Source: Streptomyces flaveolus (lineage in GTDB: Bacteria > Actinomycetota > Actinomycetes > Streptomycetales > Streptomycetaceae). From it: a DNA stretch of 64,000 bases. Location of the stretch: assembly GCF_014648815.1 (NCBI RefSeq), contig NZ_BMRV01000019.1:1-64000 (forward strand). The letters run 5' to 3'. The notes beneath the pieces were generated by a model, which saw only the letters and a program-made list of their open reading frames with translations, searched no databases and was not told the origin of the DNA. Below, in pieces: positions 7,606 through 16,036 of the stretch. Within the stretch, counting starts at the first letter, position 1. Each line of letters starts with the position of its first letter. The translations under genes and the position numbers were made by a program.

Positions 7606-8575
7606 CGAAGCCCTCCCCCGTCAGCGCCACGAACGCGTCCTCCAGCGAGGCCCGTTCCACTCCGAAGCCGCGGACGCGCACGCCGGCCGCGACCAGCGCG
7701 GCGTTCAGGTCGGCGAGGTCGCCGCCCGGCGGCTCCGCCGTCACCCGGTCCTCGGCGACGACCACGTCCCCGGCACCCCGTTCCTTCAGCACCCGTGCCG
7801 TCTCCCCCGCGTCCGGCGTGGTCACCACCAGCCGGCCCCGCGCCCCGGCCGCCAGGTCGGCGACCGCCCCCTGGGTGATCAGCCGGCCCCGCGCCATCAC
7901 GGCCGCGTGCGTGCACACCTGCTCGATCTCGTCCAGCAGGTGGGAGGAGAGGAAGACGGTCGTGCCGTCGGAGGCCAGCTCGCGCACGAGGGCGCGGATC
8001 TCGCGCATGCCCTGGGGGTCGAGCCCGTTGGTGGGCTCGTCCAGGACCAGCAGGCGGCGCGGCTGGAGCAGCGCCGCCGCCAGGCCGAGGCGCTGCTTCA
8101 TGCCGAGCGAGTACGCCTTCGCCTTCTTGCCCGCGGCCGCCGCGAGGCCCACCCGCTCCAGCGCCGCCCCGACGCGCTCGCGCCGGGTGCGCGGGTCGGC
8201 GGTCGGGTCGGCGGCGTCGTAGCGCAGGAGGTTGTCGCGGCCGGAGAGGAAGCCGTACAGGGCGGGGCCCTCGATGAGGGCGCCGACCTGAGGCAGTACG
8301 GCGCGGGCGGCACGCGGCACGGGCCGGCCCAGCACCCGTGCCGTGCCCGAGGTCGGCTCGATCAGGCCCATCAGCATGCGGATGGTGGTGGTCTTGCCGG
8401 AGCCGTTGGGGCCGAGGAAGCCGAAGACGCTGCCCGCCGGGACGGTCAGGTCCAGACCGTCGACGGCGGGTTGCCCGCCGCGATAGCGCTTGGTGAGCGC
8501 GCGGGTGGCGATGACGGCGTCACCCGCGCCCCCCGGGCCCGGGCCCTCCGGCTCCGCGGCGGACGGCTCACCCAT
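7592..8575 (-). CDS. ABC transporter ATP-binding protein
   Basis: 327 aa nucleotide-binding subunit of a DrrA/CcmA-type exporter. Walker A is GPNGSGKTT (about residue 56), the Q-loop region follows, the signature is YSLGMKQRLGLA and Walker B is LLVLDEPTNGLDPQG, with the switch His in FLSSHLLDEIEQ. The C-terminal ~100 residues form the regulatory extension seen in this subfamily (DUF4162-like). The N-terminus carries ~20 extra Pro/Gly-rich residues. It is preceded by GAGAGGGAG and lies 44 bp behind the LolA-like gene, then overlaps its permease, forming one operon. It energises export; cargo unknown. Confidence 0.92.
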   Translation of the reverse strand: MGEPSAAEPEGPGPGGAGDAVIATRALTKRYRGGQPAVDGLDLTVPAGSVFGFLGPNGSGKTTTIRMLMGLIEPTSGTARVLGRPVPRAARAVLPQVGALIEGPALYGFLSGRDNLLRYDAADPTADPRTRRERVGAALERVGLAAAAGKKAKAYSLGMKQRLGLAAALLQPRRLLVLDEPTNGLDPQGMREIRALVRELASDGTTVFLSSHLLDEIEQVCTHAAVMARGRLITQGAVADLAAGARGRLVVTTPDAGETARVLKERGAGDVVVAEDRVTAEPPGGDLADLNAALVAAGVRVRGFGVERASLEDAFVALTGEGFDVAG

Positions 8576-8619
8576 CGGCTCCCTCTCCTCGTCGTACGGA
8601 CACGGCCCTTTGTCCGGTC

Positions 8620-9831
8620 CTACTTCGCGGCGTCGGCCGCCTTCACCAGCGCGTCCTTGGTGACCGCGCCGGCGTAGACCTTGCCGTCGTCCGTGATCAG
8701 GGCGTTGACCAGGCGGGTCCTGAAGACCGTGCCCGACCCGAAGTCGCCCTTGACCTGGTCGCCGAGGGAGCCCAGGAAGCCGCCCAGGTCACCGCCCGCG
8801 GAGGCCGTGGGCAGGCCCTGGCCGCCGGTGTCGAAGGTGGCGATCGCGTTCCAGCCCTCGCCGATGACCCGGAGGCCGTCCAGGTCCTTGGCGAGGTCGC
8901 CGCCGGCCTTCCGGTTCCGCTCCGGCGCCTTGGGCATCTCGTCGCCCTCGGTGACCTTCGCGCCCTTGGGCGGGGTGAAGTCGAACGTCGACGCGTCCGG
9001 CTTCGCGAAGCTGACCTGGGTGAAGCCCGCGTCCACGACGGCGGCGCCGCCGCTCGACGGGGTCAGCGTGAACTTCAGCGGCATGCCGGTCTTCGCGTCC
9101 ACGGCCACGCTGATCGCACCGACCGTGGAACCGGACTGCCGGGGCTTGATCACCAGCCGGTACGCGTCCCGGCCGGCGACGTGCGCGGTGCCGTCGACGG
9201 TCACGGACGTGGTGTCGTCGACCGCCTTGAGCGCCTGCTCGGTGAAGTCCTTCGGGGTGGCCGGCGCCTTCTCGGCGGGCCGCTCGGCGCCTGCCTCCGC
9301 GGTGGAGTGGTAGACCTCGTTGGACTTGCTGTCGTAGCCCCAGACGTCCTTGCCGTCGTGGATCAGGCTGTACTCGGCGGCGTTCTCCAGCAGCGAGAGC
9401 TTCTGCCGGTCGGGGCCGTCTGCCGCGACGCGAAGCGTGTGGGTGCCGGTCACCAGCTCGGTGAGCTTGGCGGAGGGGTCCGCGGAGGAGCCCTCGTCGC
9501 CGCCGCCCGCGCCGGGGCCGCCGGACATCCCGGACATCAGGCCGCTCTCCAGGCCGCCGAGGTCCGGCAGTCCCAGGTCGGTGCTGATCCTGACGGTGCC
9601 GGACAGCTGCTGGACGTCCGACCGGGCGATCTTCTCGATGAGCTGCTGGGCCGTCACCTCCGGCAGGTCCGGGTCACCGGAGTCGGCGAGCGCGGGGACG
9701 AGCCCGATCGTGGCGGCCGCCACGCCCATCACCGCGACCGGGACGACGTACCGCGCGGCCCTGCGCCGTCCGGCGCGCAGCTCCTCGCCCTCCCCGGTGG
9801 TCGTGTTGTCGTCGGAACCGATCGGTGCCAT
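8620..9831 (-). CDS. LolA/RseB-fold membrane-anchored protein
   Basis: 403 aa. A cytoplasmic N-terminus with Arg cluster (RAGRRRAAR) is followed by one transmembrane segment or uncleaved signal (VVPVAVMGVAAATIGLVPA), so the bulk is outside the membrane. Residues ~55-290 look like the LolA/LppX/RseB half-barrel: VTAQQLIEKIARSDVQQLSGTV, LRVAADGPDRQKLSLL, VWGYDSKSNEVYHS, GRDAYRLVIKPR and MPLKFTL. RseB/MucB proteins sense lipids or unfolded lipoproteins and LolA/LprG proteins carry lipids. ATG 9831 follows GGAGGT; an earlier in-frame start at 9879 lacks such support. First gene of an apparent operon with an ABC-2 exporter. Confidence 0.8.
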   Translation of the reverse strand: MAPIGSDDNTTTGEGEELRAGRRRAARYVVPVAVMGVAAATIGLVPALADSGDPDLPEVTAQQLIEKIARSDVQQLSGTVRISTDLGLPDLGGLESGLMSGMSGGPGAGGGDEGSSADPSAKLTELVTGTHTLRVAADGPDRQKLSLLENAAEYSLIHDGKDVWGYDSKSNEVYHSTAEAGAERPAEKAPATPKDFTEQALKAVDDTTSVTVDGTAHVAGRDAYRLVIKPRQSGSTVGAISVAVDAKTGMPLKFTLTPSSGGAAVVDAGFTQVSFAKPDASTFDFTPPKGAKVTEGDEMPKAPERNRKAGGDLAKDLDGLRVIGEGWNAIATFDTGGQGLPTASAGGDLGGFLGSLGDQVKGDFGSGTVFRTRLVNALITDDGKVYAGAVTKDALVKAADAAK

Positions 9832-10086
9832 GTGTGCCCTACCTCCGTCGTCGGCGGCGGCTGTCTCGCGACCTCGCACGTGTTCACCCGTGAGCCGCCA
9901 TTCTCACCCGAATCGGTGAGGAGTGGTGTTTTCCGTGGTGTCCATCTGACCAAATCGGCCAGGGAGAAGCGTCAGACCGCGGGCTCAACTCCGGGTACTC
10001 CTGCGGGATGACACGGAGGCGGGAAACCTCCCCCGGCCAGTAGGGGGAGGGGGGCGCGCCGGGAGGGCGCGGAGCCGGGCGGAGGG

Positions 10087-11097
10087 TCAGCCGGCCCGGT
10101 GCACCACCGCGTCGCACAGCTCGACCAGCGCGGCCTTCGCGTCGCACTCCCGCAGCGGGGCCAGCGCCGCCCGGGCGTCCTTCGCGTACCGGACGGTGTC
10201 CCGCCGCGCCTGTTCGAGCGCGGGGTGGGCGCGCAGCAGGCGCAGCGCCTCGGCGTGCCGGGCGTCGTCGCTGAGGTCGGAGTCCAGCAGCTCGCACAGG
10301 GCGAGGTCCTCGGCGAGTCCCAGCCGGGCCGCCCGTTCGCGCAGCCGCAGCACCGGGAGGGTCGGGATGCCCTCGCGCAGGTCCGTGCCGGGCGTCTTGC
10401 CCGACTCGTGGGAGTCGGAGGCGATGTCCAGGACGTCGTCCGCGAGCTGGAAGGCGACGCCCAGCCGCTCGCCGTACTGGGTGAGCACGTCGACGACCGT
10501 CTCGTCGGCGCCGGACATCATCGCGCCGAACCGGCAGGAGACCGCGACCAGCGATCCCGTCTTGCCGCCGAGCACGTCGAGGTAGTGGTCGACCGGGTCC
10601 CGTCCGTCCTGCGGTCCGGCTGTCTCCAGGATCTGGCCGGTGACGAGCCGCTCGAACGCCAGGGCCTGCACCCGGACGGCCTCGGGGCCGAGGTCGGCGA
10701 GGATCTGGGAGGCGCGGGCGAACAGGAAGTCGCCGGTGAGGACCGCGACCGAGTTGCCCCAGCGGGTGTTCGCGCTGGGCACCCCGCGGCGCACGGCGGC
10801 CTCGTCCATCACGTCGTCGTGGTACAGCGTGGCGAGGTGGGTCAGCTCCACGACCACGGCCGAGGGCACGATGCCGGGCGCGTAGGGGTCGCCGAACCGG
10901 GAAGCGAGCATCACCAGCAGCGGCCGGAACCGCTTGCCGCCGGCCCGCACCAGGTGCTGGGCGGCCTCCGTGATGAACGGCACCTCACTTTTGGTTGCCT
11001 CAAGCAACCCTTCCTCGACGGCCGCCAATCCGGTCTGGACATCGGCTTCCAGAGCCTGGTCCCGCACGCTCAGCCCGAACGGCCCGACGACGGTCAC
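10087..11097 (-). CDS. Long-chain trans-polyprenyl diphosphate synthase
   Basis: 336 aa all-alpha isoprenoid synthase. The first aspartate-rich motif is DDVMD (in LYHDDVMDEAAVRRG) and the second is DDVLD (in FQLADDVLDIASD). GGKRFRP near residue 53 binds isopentenyl diphosphate, and the small residues before the first motif are consistent with a long product. The enzyme extends FPP/GGPP with IPP to a C35-C50 chain, in Streptomyces most likely the nonaprenyl tail of menaquinone (heptaprenyl/octaprenyl synthase family). GTG 11097 follows AGGAGA. MenG, MqnC and complex I lie elsewhere in this window, which supports a menaquinone role. It is monocistronic. Chain length cannot be read from sequence alone. 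Confidence 0.92.
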   Translation of the reverse strand: MTVVGPFGLSVRDQALEADVQTGLAAVEEGLLEATKSEVPFITEAAQHLVRAGGKRFRPLLVMLASRFGDPYAPGIVPSAVVVELTHLATLYHDDVMDEAAVRRGVPSANTRWGNSVAVLTGDFLFARASQILADLGPEAVRVQALAFERLVTGQILETAGPQDGRDPVDHYLDVLGGKTGSLVAVSCRFGAMMSGADETVVDVLTQYGERLGVAFQLADDVLDIASDSHESGKTPGTDLREGIPTLPVLRLRERAARLGLAEDLALCELLDSDLSDDARHAEALRLLRAHPALEQARRDTVRYAKDARAALAPLRECDAKAALVELCDAVVHRAG

Positions 11098-11823
11098 GAG
11101 GGGTCTCCTGTCTGCTGGTGTCTACTGGCGATTACCTGGTTTGTCGATAGGTCGCTGCCACCACTCAAGTCAGCGTATCCGGTCACGTTTCGATCACCGC
11201 TAGCGCCCACCGTTACAGGCCGGTCGGTATCGGATCATGCACGGTATGTTTTTGATCAGGTGATATGAGCAGATATCGGTCGACATCGCCAGAGAGGCGC
11301 GAAACAGGGCACGGCACGCCGGAAGCCGCCACCGAAGATCCCACCACTCCTCCCAACGGACCGCACCCCGAGAACGTCACCCATTCGGCATCCGCACCCC
11401 CGCTCCGAACGGGTGCCCGCGCGGCACGACGGAACACCGGGCCGGGCCGTCGACGACCGGGCGCGACAGCCGTCGACCGCCGGGCGCGACACAGGACCCG
11501 CACAGCCGGCCGACAGCCCCGCCCCGGCTCCCCGCCCAAACAACCCGCCACCTGCGGCCGGTTGGCCACCAGTTGGCCCTAATGCCCGATTTGCCGCCCT
11601 TGTTGAGGCCCGTGAGTTGGCTCACGCCACCGCGCCCGCCGGCCCCCTCGCCGCACCCCCGCCGCGACCCTCGCCGTCCCTTTGCCCCGTAGGCGAGTTG
11701 AGTCTTGGCAGTCGCAAAGGATCAAGCACCCCAAACCACCCAGACCAAGGTCAACAGGCGCGTCGGGTGATTCCTGCACTTGTTCCGGACATGTGCTCTC
11801 GCATACGTTCCCGGCCTGTCAGG
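11098..11823. other. Long intergenic region ahead of the riboswitch
   Basis: About 725 bp without a convincing gene. An open frame at 11265-11582 (+) encodes a Pro/Arg-rich low-complexity peptide with weak codon bias and is probably not real. Visible structure includes GATAT/ATATC (11262-11277), a Crp-like dyad at 11611-11626 and an inverted CCTTTGC/GCAAAGG pair around 11680-11720. The stretch 11560-11820 is less GC-rich than its surroundings and probably contains the promoter for the riboswitch-controlled gene. Confidence 0.6.
11611..11626. promoter_or_regulatory. Candidate Crp (cAMP receptor protein) site
   Basis: CGTGAGTTGGCTCACG is a perfect 6-bp-arm dyad that contains GTGA-N6-TCAC, the core of Crp-family sites. 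It lies ~210 bp before the c-di-AMP riboswitch. In S. coelicolor rpfA, Crp and a c-di-AMP riboswitch both act on a wall hydrolase gene, so the arrangement here fits that known logic. Confidence 0.45.
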
Positions 11824-12018
11824 CGGACGCCGAATCCTGCCACCGCCCGACACACAGTCATCCACACGAGACACTCGCAGGCAGGAGCGGGGGACCCAGG
11901 TAAGTCGCCGCGCCGGAAACCACCGGAGCGGCTCGGGGTGAAGCCGTGCCCGTCAGGGCGTGGCCGGGCACCTCCCCGCCCGAACCCGACAGCTCACCTC
12001 GCAGGCGTTGGAGAGGGA
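11824..12018 (+). promoter_or_regulatory. c-di-AMP (ydaO-yuaA type) riboswitch
   Basis: The leader matches the ydaO-yuaA consensus along its length: CGCCGAATCCTGCC at the 5' side, GGCAGGAGCGGGGGACCCA (11882-11900), GGGGTGAAG (around 11935), CCGAACCCGACAGCT (around 11984) and CCTCGCAGGCGTTGGAGAGG at the 3' side. The 3' strand merges with the GAGAGGG ribosome binding site of the lytic transglycosylase gene at 12026. The aptamer could therefore control translation or transcription elongation directly. In this class, c-di-AMP binding normally switches expression off; in actinobacteria it typically precedes wall-remodelling genes. Confidence 0.93.
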
Positions 12019-12025
12019 CACACAC

Positions 12026-12520
12026 ATGCCTGCCAACGGTCAGAACCGTCACGCTCGAACCAGCCGCCTCGCCCGCAAGCTCGCCGTCGCCGGCACCGGC
12101 GCCGCCGTGCTCGCCCTGCCGCTCATCGGCGCCGCCACCGCGTCCGCCGCCACCCCGGCCGCCACGACCACCGCCGCCACCACGGCGACGACGGCGTACC
12201 CGGACAACCTCGACGGCTGGATCCGCGAGTCGCTGGACATCATGGCCCAGCACGGGATTCCCGGGTCCTACGACGGCATCTACCGCAACATCATGCGGGA
12301 GTCGTCCGGCAACCCGCTGGCCATCAACAACTGGGACATCAACGCCATCAACGGCACCCCGTCCAAGGGCCTGCTCCAGGTGATCGACCCGACCTTCCAG
12401 GCGTACCACGTCGCCGGCACCTCCTGGGACTCGTACGACCCGGTCGCCAACATCACCGCCGCCTGCAACTACGCGGCCGACCGGTACGGCTCGATCGACA
12501 ACGTCTTCGGCGCGTACTGA
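12026..12520 (+). CDS. Secreted SLT-type lytic transglycosylase
   Basis: 164 aa. Signal peptide residues ~1-41 (KLAVAGTGAAVLALPLIGAA...ASA), a short Thr/Ala linker, then an SLT (soluble lytic transglycosylase / lysozyme-like) domain from ~58 to the end. Catalytic Glu is E92 in IMRESSGNPLAINNWD; the supporting motifs GLLQVIDPTFQAYH and NITAACNYAADRYGS are present. It should cleave the MurNAc-GlcNAc bond of peptidoglycan outside the cell. ATG 12026 follows GAGAGGG, which is the 3' edge of a c-di-AMP riboswitch, so expression is tied to c-di-AMP. A 17-bp hairpin follows. The domain is compact, with no LysM or binding module. Confidence 0.93.
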   Translation: MPANGQNRHARTSRLARKLAVAGTGAAVLALPLIGAATASAATPAATTTAATTATTAYPDNLDGWIRESLDIMAQHGIPGSYDGIYRNIMRESSGNPLAINNWDINAINGTPSKGLLQVIDPTFQAYHVAGTSWDSYDPVANITAACNYAADRYGSIDNVFGAY

Positions 12521-12553
12521 GCCACCCCCCGCACAGCGGCACAACGGAGAACC

Positions 12554-12592
12554 GGGGCCTCCTGACACGCGCCGAGCGTGTCAGGAGGCCCC
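12554..12592. terminator. Bidirectional terminator, 17-bp perfect stem
   Basis: GGGGCCTCCTGACACGC (12554-12570) pairs perfectly with 12576-12592 over the loop GCCGA. It separates the transglycosylase from the convergent HAD gene, whose stop codon and last codons lie inside the 3' arm. Confidence 0.88.
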
Positions 12593-13390
12593 GAAGATCC
12601 GCTCGAGGACGACGGCCACGCCGTCGTCCTCGTTCGTCGTGGTGACCTCGTCCGCGACCGCCTTGAGTTCGGGGTGGGCGCCCGCCATGGCGACCCCGCG
12701 GGCCGCCCAGTGGAACATGGGGATGTCGTTGGGCATGTCCCCGAAGGCGATCGTCCGCCGCCGGCTCAGCCCCAGGTGTTCGGCGGCGAGTGCCAGACCG
12801 GTCGCCTTGGTGACACCGCACGGCTGGAGCTCCACCGTCCCCGGCCCCGACATCGTGACCGTCGCGAGCGAACCGACCACCGCACGCGCCGTGGCCGCCA
12901 GCTCGTCGTCGGACAGGTCCGGGTGGCGCAGCAGCACCTTGCTGATCGGCGCGCTCCACAGCTCGTCGCGCCGCTCGACCCGCACCGCGGGCAGCGTCGG
13001 GTGGGGCATCAGATAGCCCGGCTCGATGAGCGTCAGCCCGTCGACACCGTCCTGGTCGACCGCGGCGTACACCTCCCCCACCTCCGCCTCGATCTTGCCG
13101 AGCGCGGTCTCCGCCAGTTCCCGGTCCAGGGTGACCGACCACAGCATCCGGTGCGCGCCGGCGTCGTACACCTGCGCGCCCTGTCCGCACACCGCGAGCC
13201 CCGTGCAGCCGAGACCGTCGAGCAGGGAGCGGACCCTCGGTGCCGGGCGCCCCGTCACCACCAGGTGCCGCGCCCCGGCCCGGGCCGCCCGCGCCAGCGC
13301 GGCCAGCGACCGGTCGGAGACGGTGTCGTCGCCGCGCAGCAGCGTTCCGTCGAGGTCGGTGGCGACGAGGGCATATGCGGTGCGGTCCAT
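12581..13390 (-). CDS. HAD-superfamily phosphatase (Cof type)
   Basis: 269 aa Cof-type (class IIB cap) haloacid-dehalogenase phosphatase. Motif I is DLDGTLL with nucleophile and acid/base aspartates, motif II the Thr in LVVTGRPAPR, motif III the Lys in CGVTKATGL, and motif IV is FGDMPNDIPMF. These enzymes dephosphorylate small sugar- or nucleotide-phosphates in the cytoplasm; the substrate cannot be predicted. ATG 13390 (MDRTAYALVATDLDG) fits the family; GTG 13414 is a longer alternative. No ribosome site precedes 13390, but TATTCT ends 6 nt before it, so a leaderless transcript is possible. Its 3' end is part of a terminator hairpin. Confidence 0.88.
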   Translation of the reverse strand: MDRTAYALVATDLDGTLLRGDDTVSDRSLAALARAARAGARHLVVTGRPAPRVRSLLDGLGCTGLAVCGQGAQVYDAGAHRMLWSVTLDRELAETALGKIEAEVGEVYAAVDQDGVDGLTLIEPGYLMPHPTLPAVRVERRDELWSAPISKVLLRHPDLSDDELAATARAVVGSLATVTMSGPGTVELQPCGVTKATGLALAAEHLGLSRRRTIAFGDMPNDIPMFHWAARGVAMAGAHPELKAVADEVTTTNEDDGVAVVLERIFGAS

Positions 13391-13514
13391 GATCAGAGAA
13401 TACGGACACCGCACCTGTCCGACTCACGCACGACCGGATGCGCACGAGGACGTTCGCAGGTGTCCGAAACCTGACACAACATCGTCTAAAGGCAGTTAAA
13501 GGCCTGTGCACCAG

Positions 13515-13544
13515 TTGGCAACAACATGCTCTGCCTTCTACCCT
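13515..13544 (+). promoter_or_regulatory. Possible promoter of the polysaccharide locus
   Basis: TTGGCA (13515-13520), an 18-nt spacer and TACCCT (13539-13544) lie about 60 nt ahead of the first gene of the 13.6-20.5 kb plus-strand cluster. Confidence 0.4.
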
Positions 13545-13603
13545 CCGGGCTGCCCCGGGGGTACCGTCCTTTTGTCCAGGGGGGACTTGATCGGGGGGTC
13601 GGG

Positions 13604-14689
13604 TTGAACGGCGGACGTGTACGTGTGCTCAGGCCGGAGGAGCTGAGCGAGGGGGAACGGGAGCGCTGGCGCGCGCTGCGCGCCGCATCGAGGTCGCCCC
13701 GCAATCCGTTCATGGAGCCGGAGTTCACCGAGGTCGTGGGCCGGGTACGGGCCGGGGCGCGGGTGGCGGTGCTGTACGAGGGCGGGGAGGCCGCCGGTTT
13801 CCTGCCGCACGAGCGCGGGCCGCTGGGCCAGGGCCGGGCGATCGGGCTCGGGGTCTCGGACTGCCAGGGCGCGGTGCTGCGGCCGGGCCTCGCCACGGAC
13901 ACCCGTCAACTGCTGCGGGCCTGCTCCCTGTCGAGCCTCGCCTTCGACAATCTGGAGGCCGAGCAGGGCCTGTTCGTGCCGTACGCCGCCGAGGAGCACA
14001 CCTCCTACGTCATCGATGTGGAGAAGGGGTACGAGGCGTACGAGAGCGTGCTGCGCGCCCAGTCCCCGAAGTTCCTGAAGACCACCCTCGCCAAGGAGCG
14101 CAGGCTGGGCCGGCAGGTCGGGGACGTGCGCTTCGTCTTCGACGAGCGTGAACCGGCCGCGCTGCGCACGCTCATGGAGTGGAAGTCTGCGCAGTACCGC
14201 AGGACGGGACGCCGGGACCGCTTCGCGCAGGAGTGGATCACCCGGCTCGTCGGACGGCTCGCCGAGACCCGGGCGCCCCAGTGCAAGGGGACGCTGTCCG
14301 TGCTCTACGCCGGCGACCGGCCCGTCGCCGCCCACTTCGGGCTGCGCTCGGCGTCGGTCCTGGCCTGCTGGTTCCCGGCGTACGACCCGGACTTCGCGAA
14401 GTACTCGCCGGGGCTGGTGCTGCATCTGCGGATGGCCGAGGCCGCCGCCGCCGAGGGCATCGGCCTGCTCGACATGGGGCGGGGCGCGGCGGAGTACAAG
14501 GACTCGCTGAAGACCGGCGAACTGCCCGTGTACGAGGGAACGGCGACGCGTCCGGGGGCGGGCGCCGCACTGCATTGGCTCGGCCGCGAGCCGGCCCGCC
14601 GCGCGCACAGCTTCGTGCGCGACCGGCCGCGGCTGGCGTCGCTGGCGGCACGCACGCTGAAGGGGGCGGCCCGGCTGCGCCGGTCGTGA
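13604..14689 (+). CDS. FemAB/GNAT-like (BioF2-type) acyltransferase
   Basis: About 361 aa. The double-GNAT architecture of Acetyltransf_6/FemAB-like proteins is visible: N-terminal half with PRNPFMEPEFTEVVGRVR, then YEAYESVLRAQSPKFLKTTLAKERRL, and a C-terminal half with TLSVLYAGDRPVAAHFGLRS, LACWFPAYDPDFAKYSPGLV and IGLLDMGRGAAEYKDSLKTG. This family is common in exopolysaccharide loci, where it is thought to acylate or aminoacylate glycan precursors; some relatives act on peptidoglycan. The TTG at 13604 has GGGGGG 5 nt upstream; TTG 13586 and ATG 13526 are alternatives. First gene of a cluster with glycosyltransferase and deacetylase 30 bp downstream. Confidence 0.82.
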   Translation: MNGGRVRVLRPEELSEGERERWRALRAASRSPRNPFMEPEFTEVVGRVRAGARVAVLYEGGEAAGFLPHERGPLGQGRAIGLGVSDCQGAVLRPGLATDTRQLLRACSLSSLAFDNLEAEQGLFVPYAAEEHTSYVIDVEKGYEAYESVLRAQSPKFLKTTLAKERRLGRQVGDVRFVFDEREPAALRTLMEWKSAQYRRTGRRDRFAQEWITRLVGRLAETRAPQCKGTLSVLYAGDRPVAAHFGLRSASVLACWFPAYDPDFAKYSPGLVLHLRMAEAAAAEGIGLLDMGRGAAEYKDSLKTGELPVYEGTATRPGAGAALHWLGREPARRAHSFVRDRPRLASLAARTLKGAARLRRS

Positions 14690-14719
14690 CGGAGGGGCAA
14701 CCACAAGGGGGTGGGGCGC

Positions 14720-16036
14720 ATGGCCGGAGCACGGCGTGCGCGGCAGGAGACACGGCAGGAGATCGAGAGGTTCCTGAGCACCGAGCCGGTGCAGGTCGCC
14801 GAGCTGGATCTCGGGGACGGGGAGGAGGCCGGCCTCAGACCGGGGCCGGGGTGTCCGCCGGTGACGTCCGGCGCGGTGTTCGTCCTGGTCCGCAGGAGGG
14901 GCCGGCCCGTGGGCACGCTGCTCGGGCGGGTGGCGGAGGGGGAGGACCCGGCGCGGACGCTGGCCGGGCTCGCCCGGCGACTGCACCCCGCGGCGCCACC
15001 CGGGCCGGTGCCCGGGCCCGCGTCCGCCCCGCTGCCCGGACCGCCGTCCGTCAGCGTCGTCGTCGCCACCCGGGAGCGGGCCGGGCAGCTCGCCCGCGCG
15101 CTCGACTCCCTGCTCGCGCAGGACCATCCGGACGCCGAGATCGTCGTCGTCGACAACGCCCCGGTGACCCACGAGACGCGGGAGCTGGTCGAGCGGAAGT
15201 ACGCCGAGCGCGTGCGGTACGTGTGCGAGCCGGTCCCCGGACTCGCGATCGCCCACAACCGGGGCCTGGCCGCCGTGCGGGGCGAGGTCGTCGCCTTCAC
15301 CGACGACGACGTGGTCGCCGACCCGCGCTGGCTCACCGAGCTGTCCTCGCCCTTCGCCGCCGACCCTCGCCTGGGCTGTGCCACGGGGCTGATCCTGCCC
15401 GCACGGCTGCGCACCCCGGCCCAGGTGCTGCTGGAGAGCCACGGCGGCTTCGCGAAGGGCTTCACCCCGCGCACGTACGACCCGGAGCACCCGCCCGCCG
15501 ACGAACCGCTGTTCCCGTTCACCGCGGGGCGCTTCGGCTCCGGCGCCAACATGGCCTTCCGTACGGCGGCGCTGCGCGCGGCCGGCGGTTTCGACCCGGC
15601 GACCGGCGCGGGCACACACGCGCGGGGCGGCGACGACCTCTACGGCTTCGTGCGCGTCCTCGCCCAGGGCGGGCGGCTGCACTACACCCCGACGGCCCTG
15701 GTGTGGCACCACCACCGGGAGACCTGGCGGGACCTGGAGACCCAGGCGTACGGCTACGGCGCGGGACTCACCGCGTACCTCACGGCGATCCTGGTGAACC
15801 GGCCGGCGCTGCTGCCGGCGTTCCTGGCCCGGCTGCCGCGCGGGCTGGCCCACGCGCGTTCGCTGACCGCCGTCCGCGACACGGACGGCGGCGGCGCTCC
15901 GGGCGGCCACGACGAATGGACCCACCCGTGGCCACGGCGTCTGTCGCGGTTGCAGCGGCGGGGGATGGTCTACGGGCCGGTGGGCTACCTGCGTGCGCGG
16001 CACGCCCTCCGGTCCGCTCCCAGGGGGACGAGATGA
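14720..16036 (+). CDS. Family 2 glycosyltransferase
   Basis: 438 aa. Residues ~110-340 form a GT-A fold GT2 domain: PSVSVVVATRERAGQLARAL, EIVVVDNAP, the acidic metal/nucleotide motif FTDDDVVADPRWL, and GANMAFRTAALRAAGGFDPA. About 110 N-terminal residues form a separate small domain with no clear relatives. No strong transmembrane segments are seen, so it acts at the cytoplasmic face. It should transfer a sugar from a nucleotide-sugar to a polysaccharide repeat unit. ATG 14720 lies 9 nt after AAGGGG. Its stop overlaps the next start (ATGA), so it is coupled to the deacetylase. Confidence 0.9.
   Translation: MAGARRARQETRQEIERFLSTEPVQVAELDLGDGEEAGLRPGPGCPPVTSGAVFVLVRRRGRPVGTLLGRVAEGEDPARTLAGLARRLHPAAPPGPVPGPASAPLPGPPSVSVVVATRERAGQLARALDSLLAQDHPDAEIVVVDNAPVTHETRELVERKYAERVRYVCEPVPGLAIAHNRGLAAVRGEVVAFTDDDVVADPRWLTELSSPFAADPRLGCATGLILPARLRTPAQVLLESHGGFAKGFTPRTYDPEHPPADEPLFPFTAGRFGSGANMAFRTAALRAAGGFDPATGAGTHARGGDDLYGFVRVLAQGGRLHYTPTALVWHHHRETWRDLETQAYGYGAGLTAYLTAILVNRPALLPAFLARLPRGLAHARSLTAVRDTDGGGAPGGHDEWTHPWPRRLSRLQRRGMVYGPVGYLRARHALRSAPRGTR

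Noticed and set aside
11265..11582. Small plus-strand frame MSRYRSTSPE...
   Set aside because: Low-complexity Pro/Arg-rich product, weak third-position bias and no clear ribosome site; better treated as intergenic.
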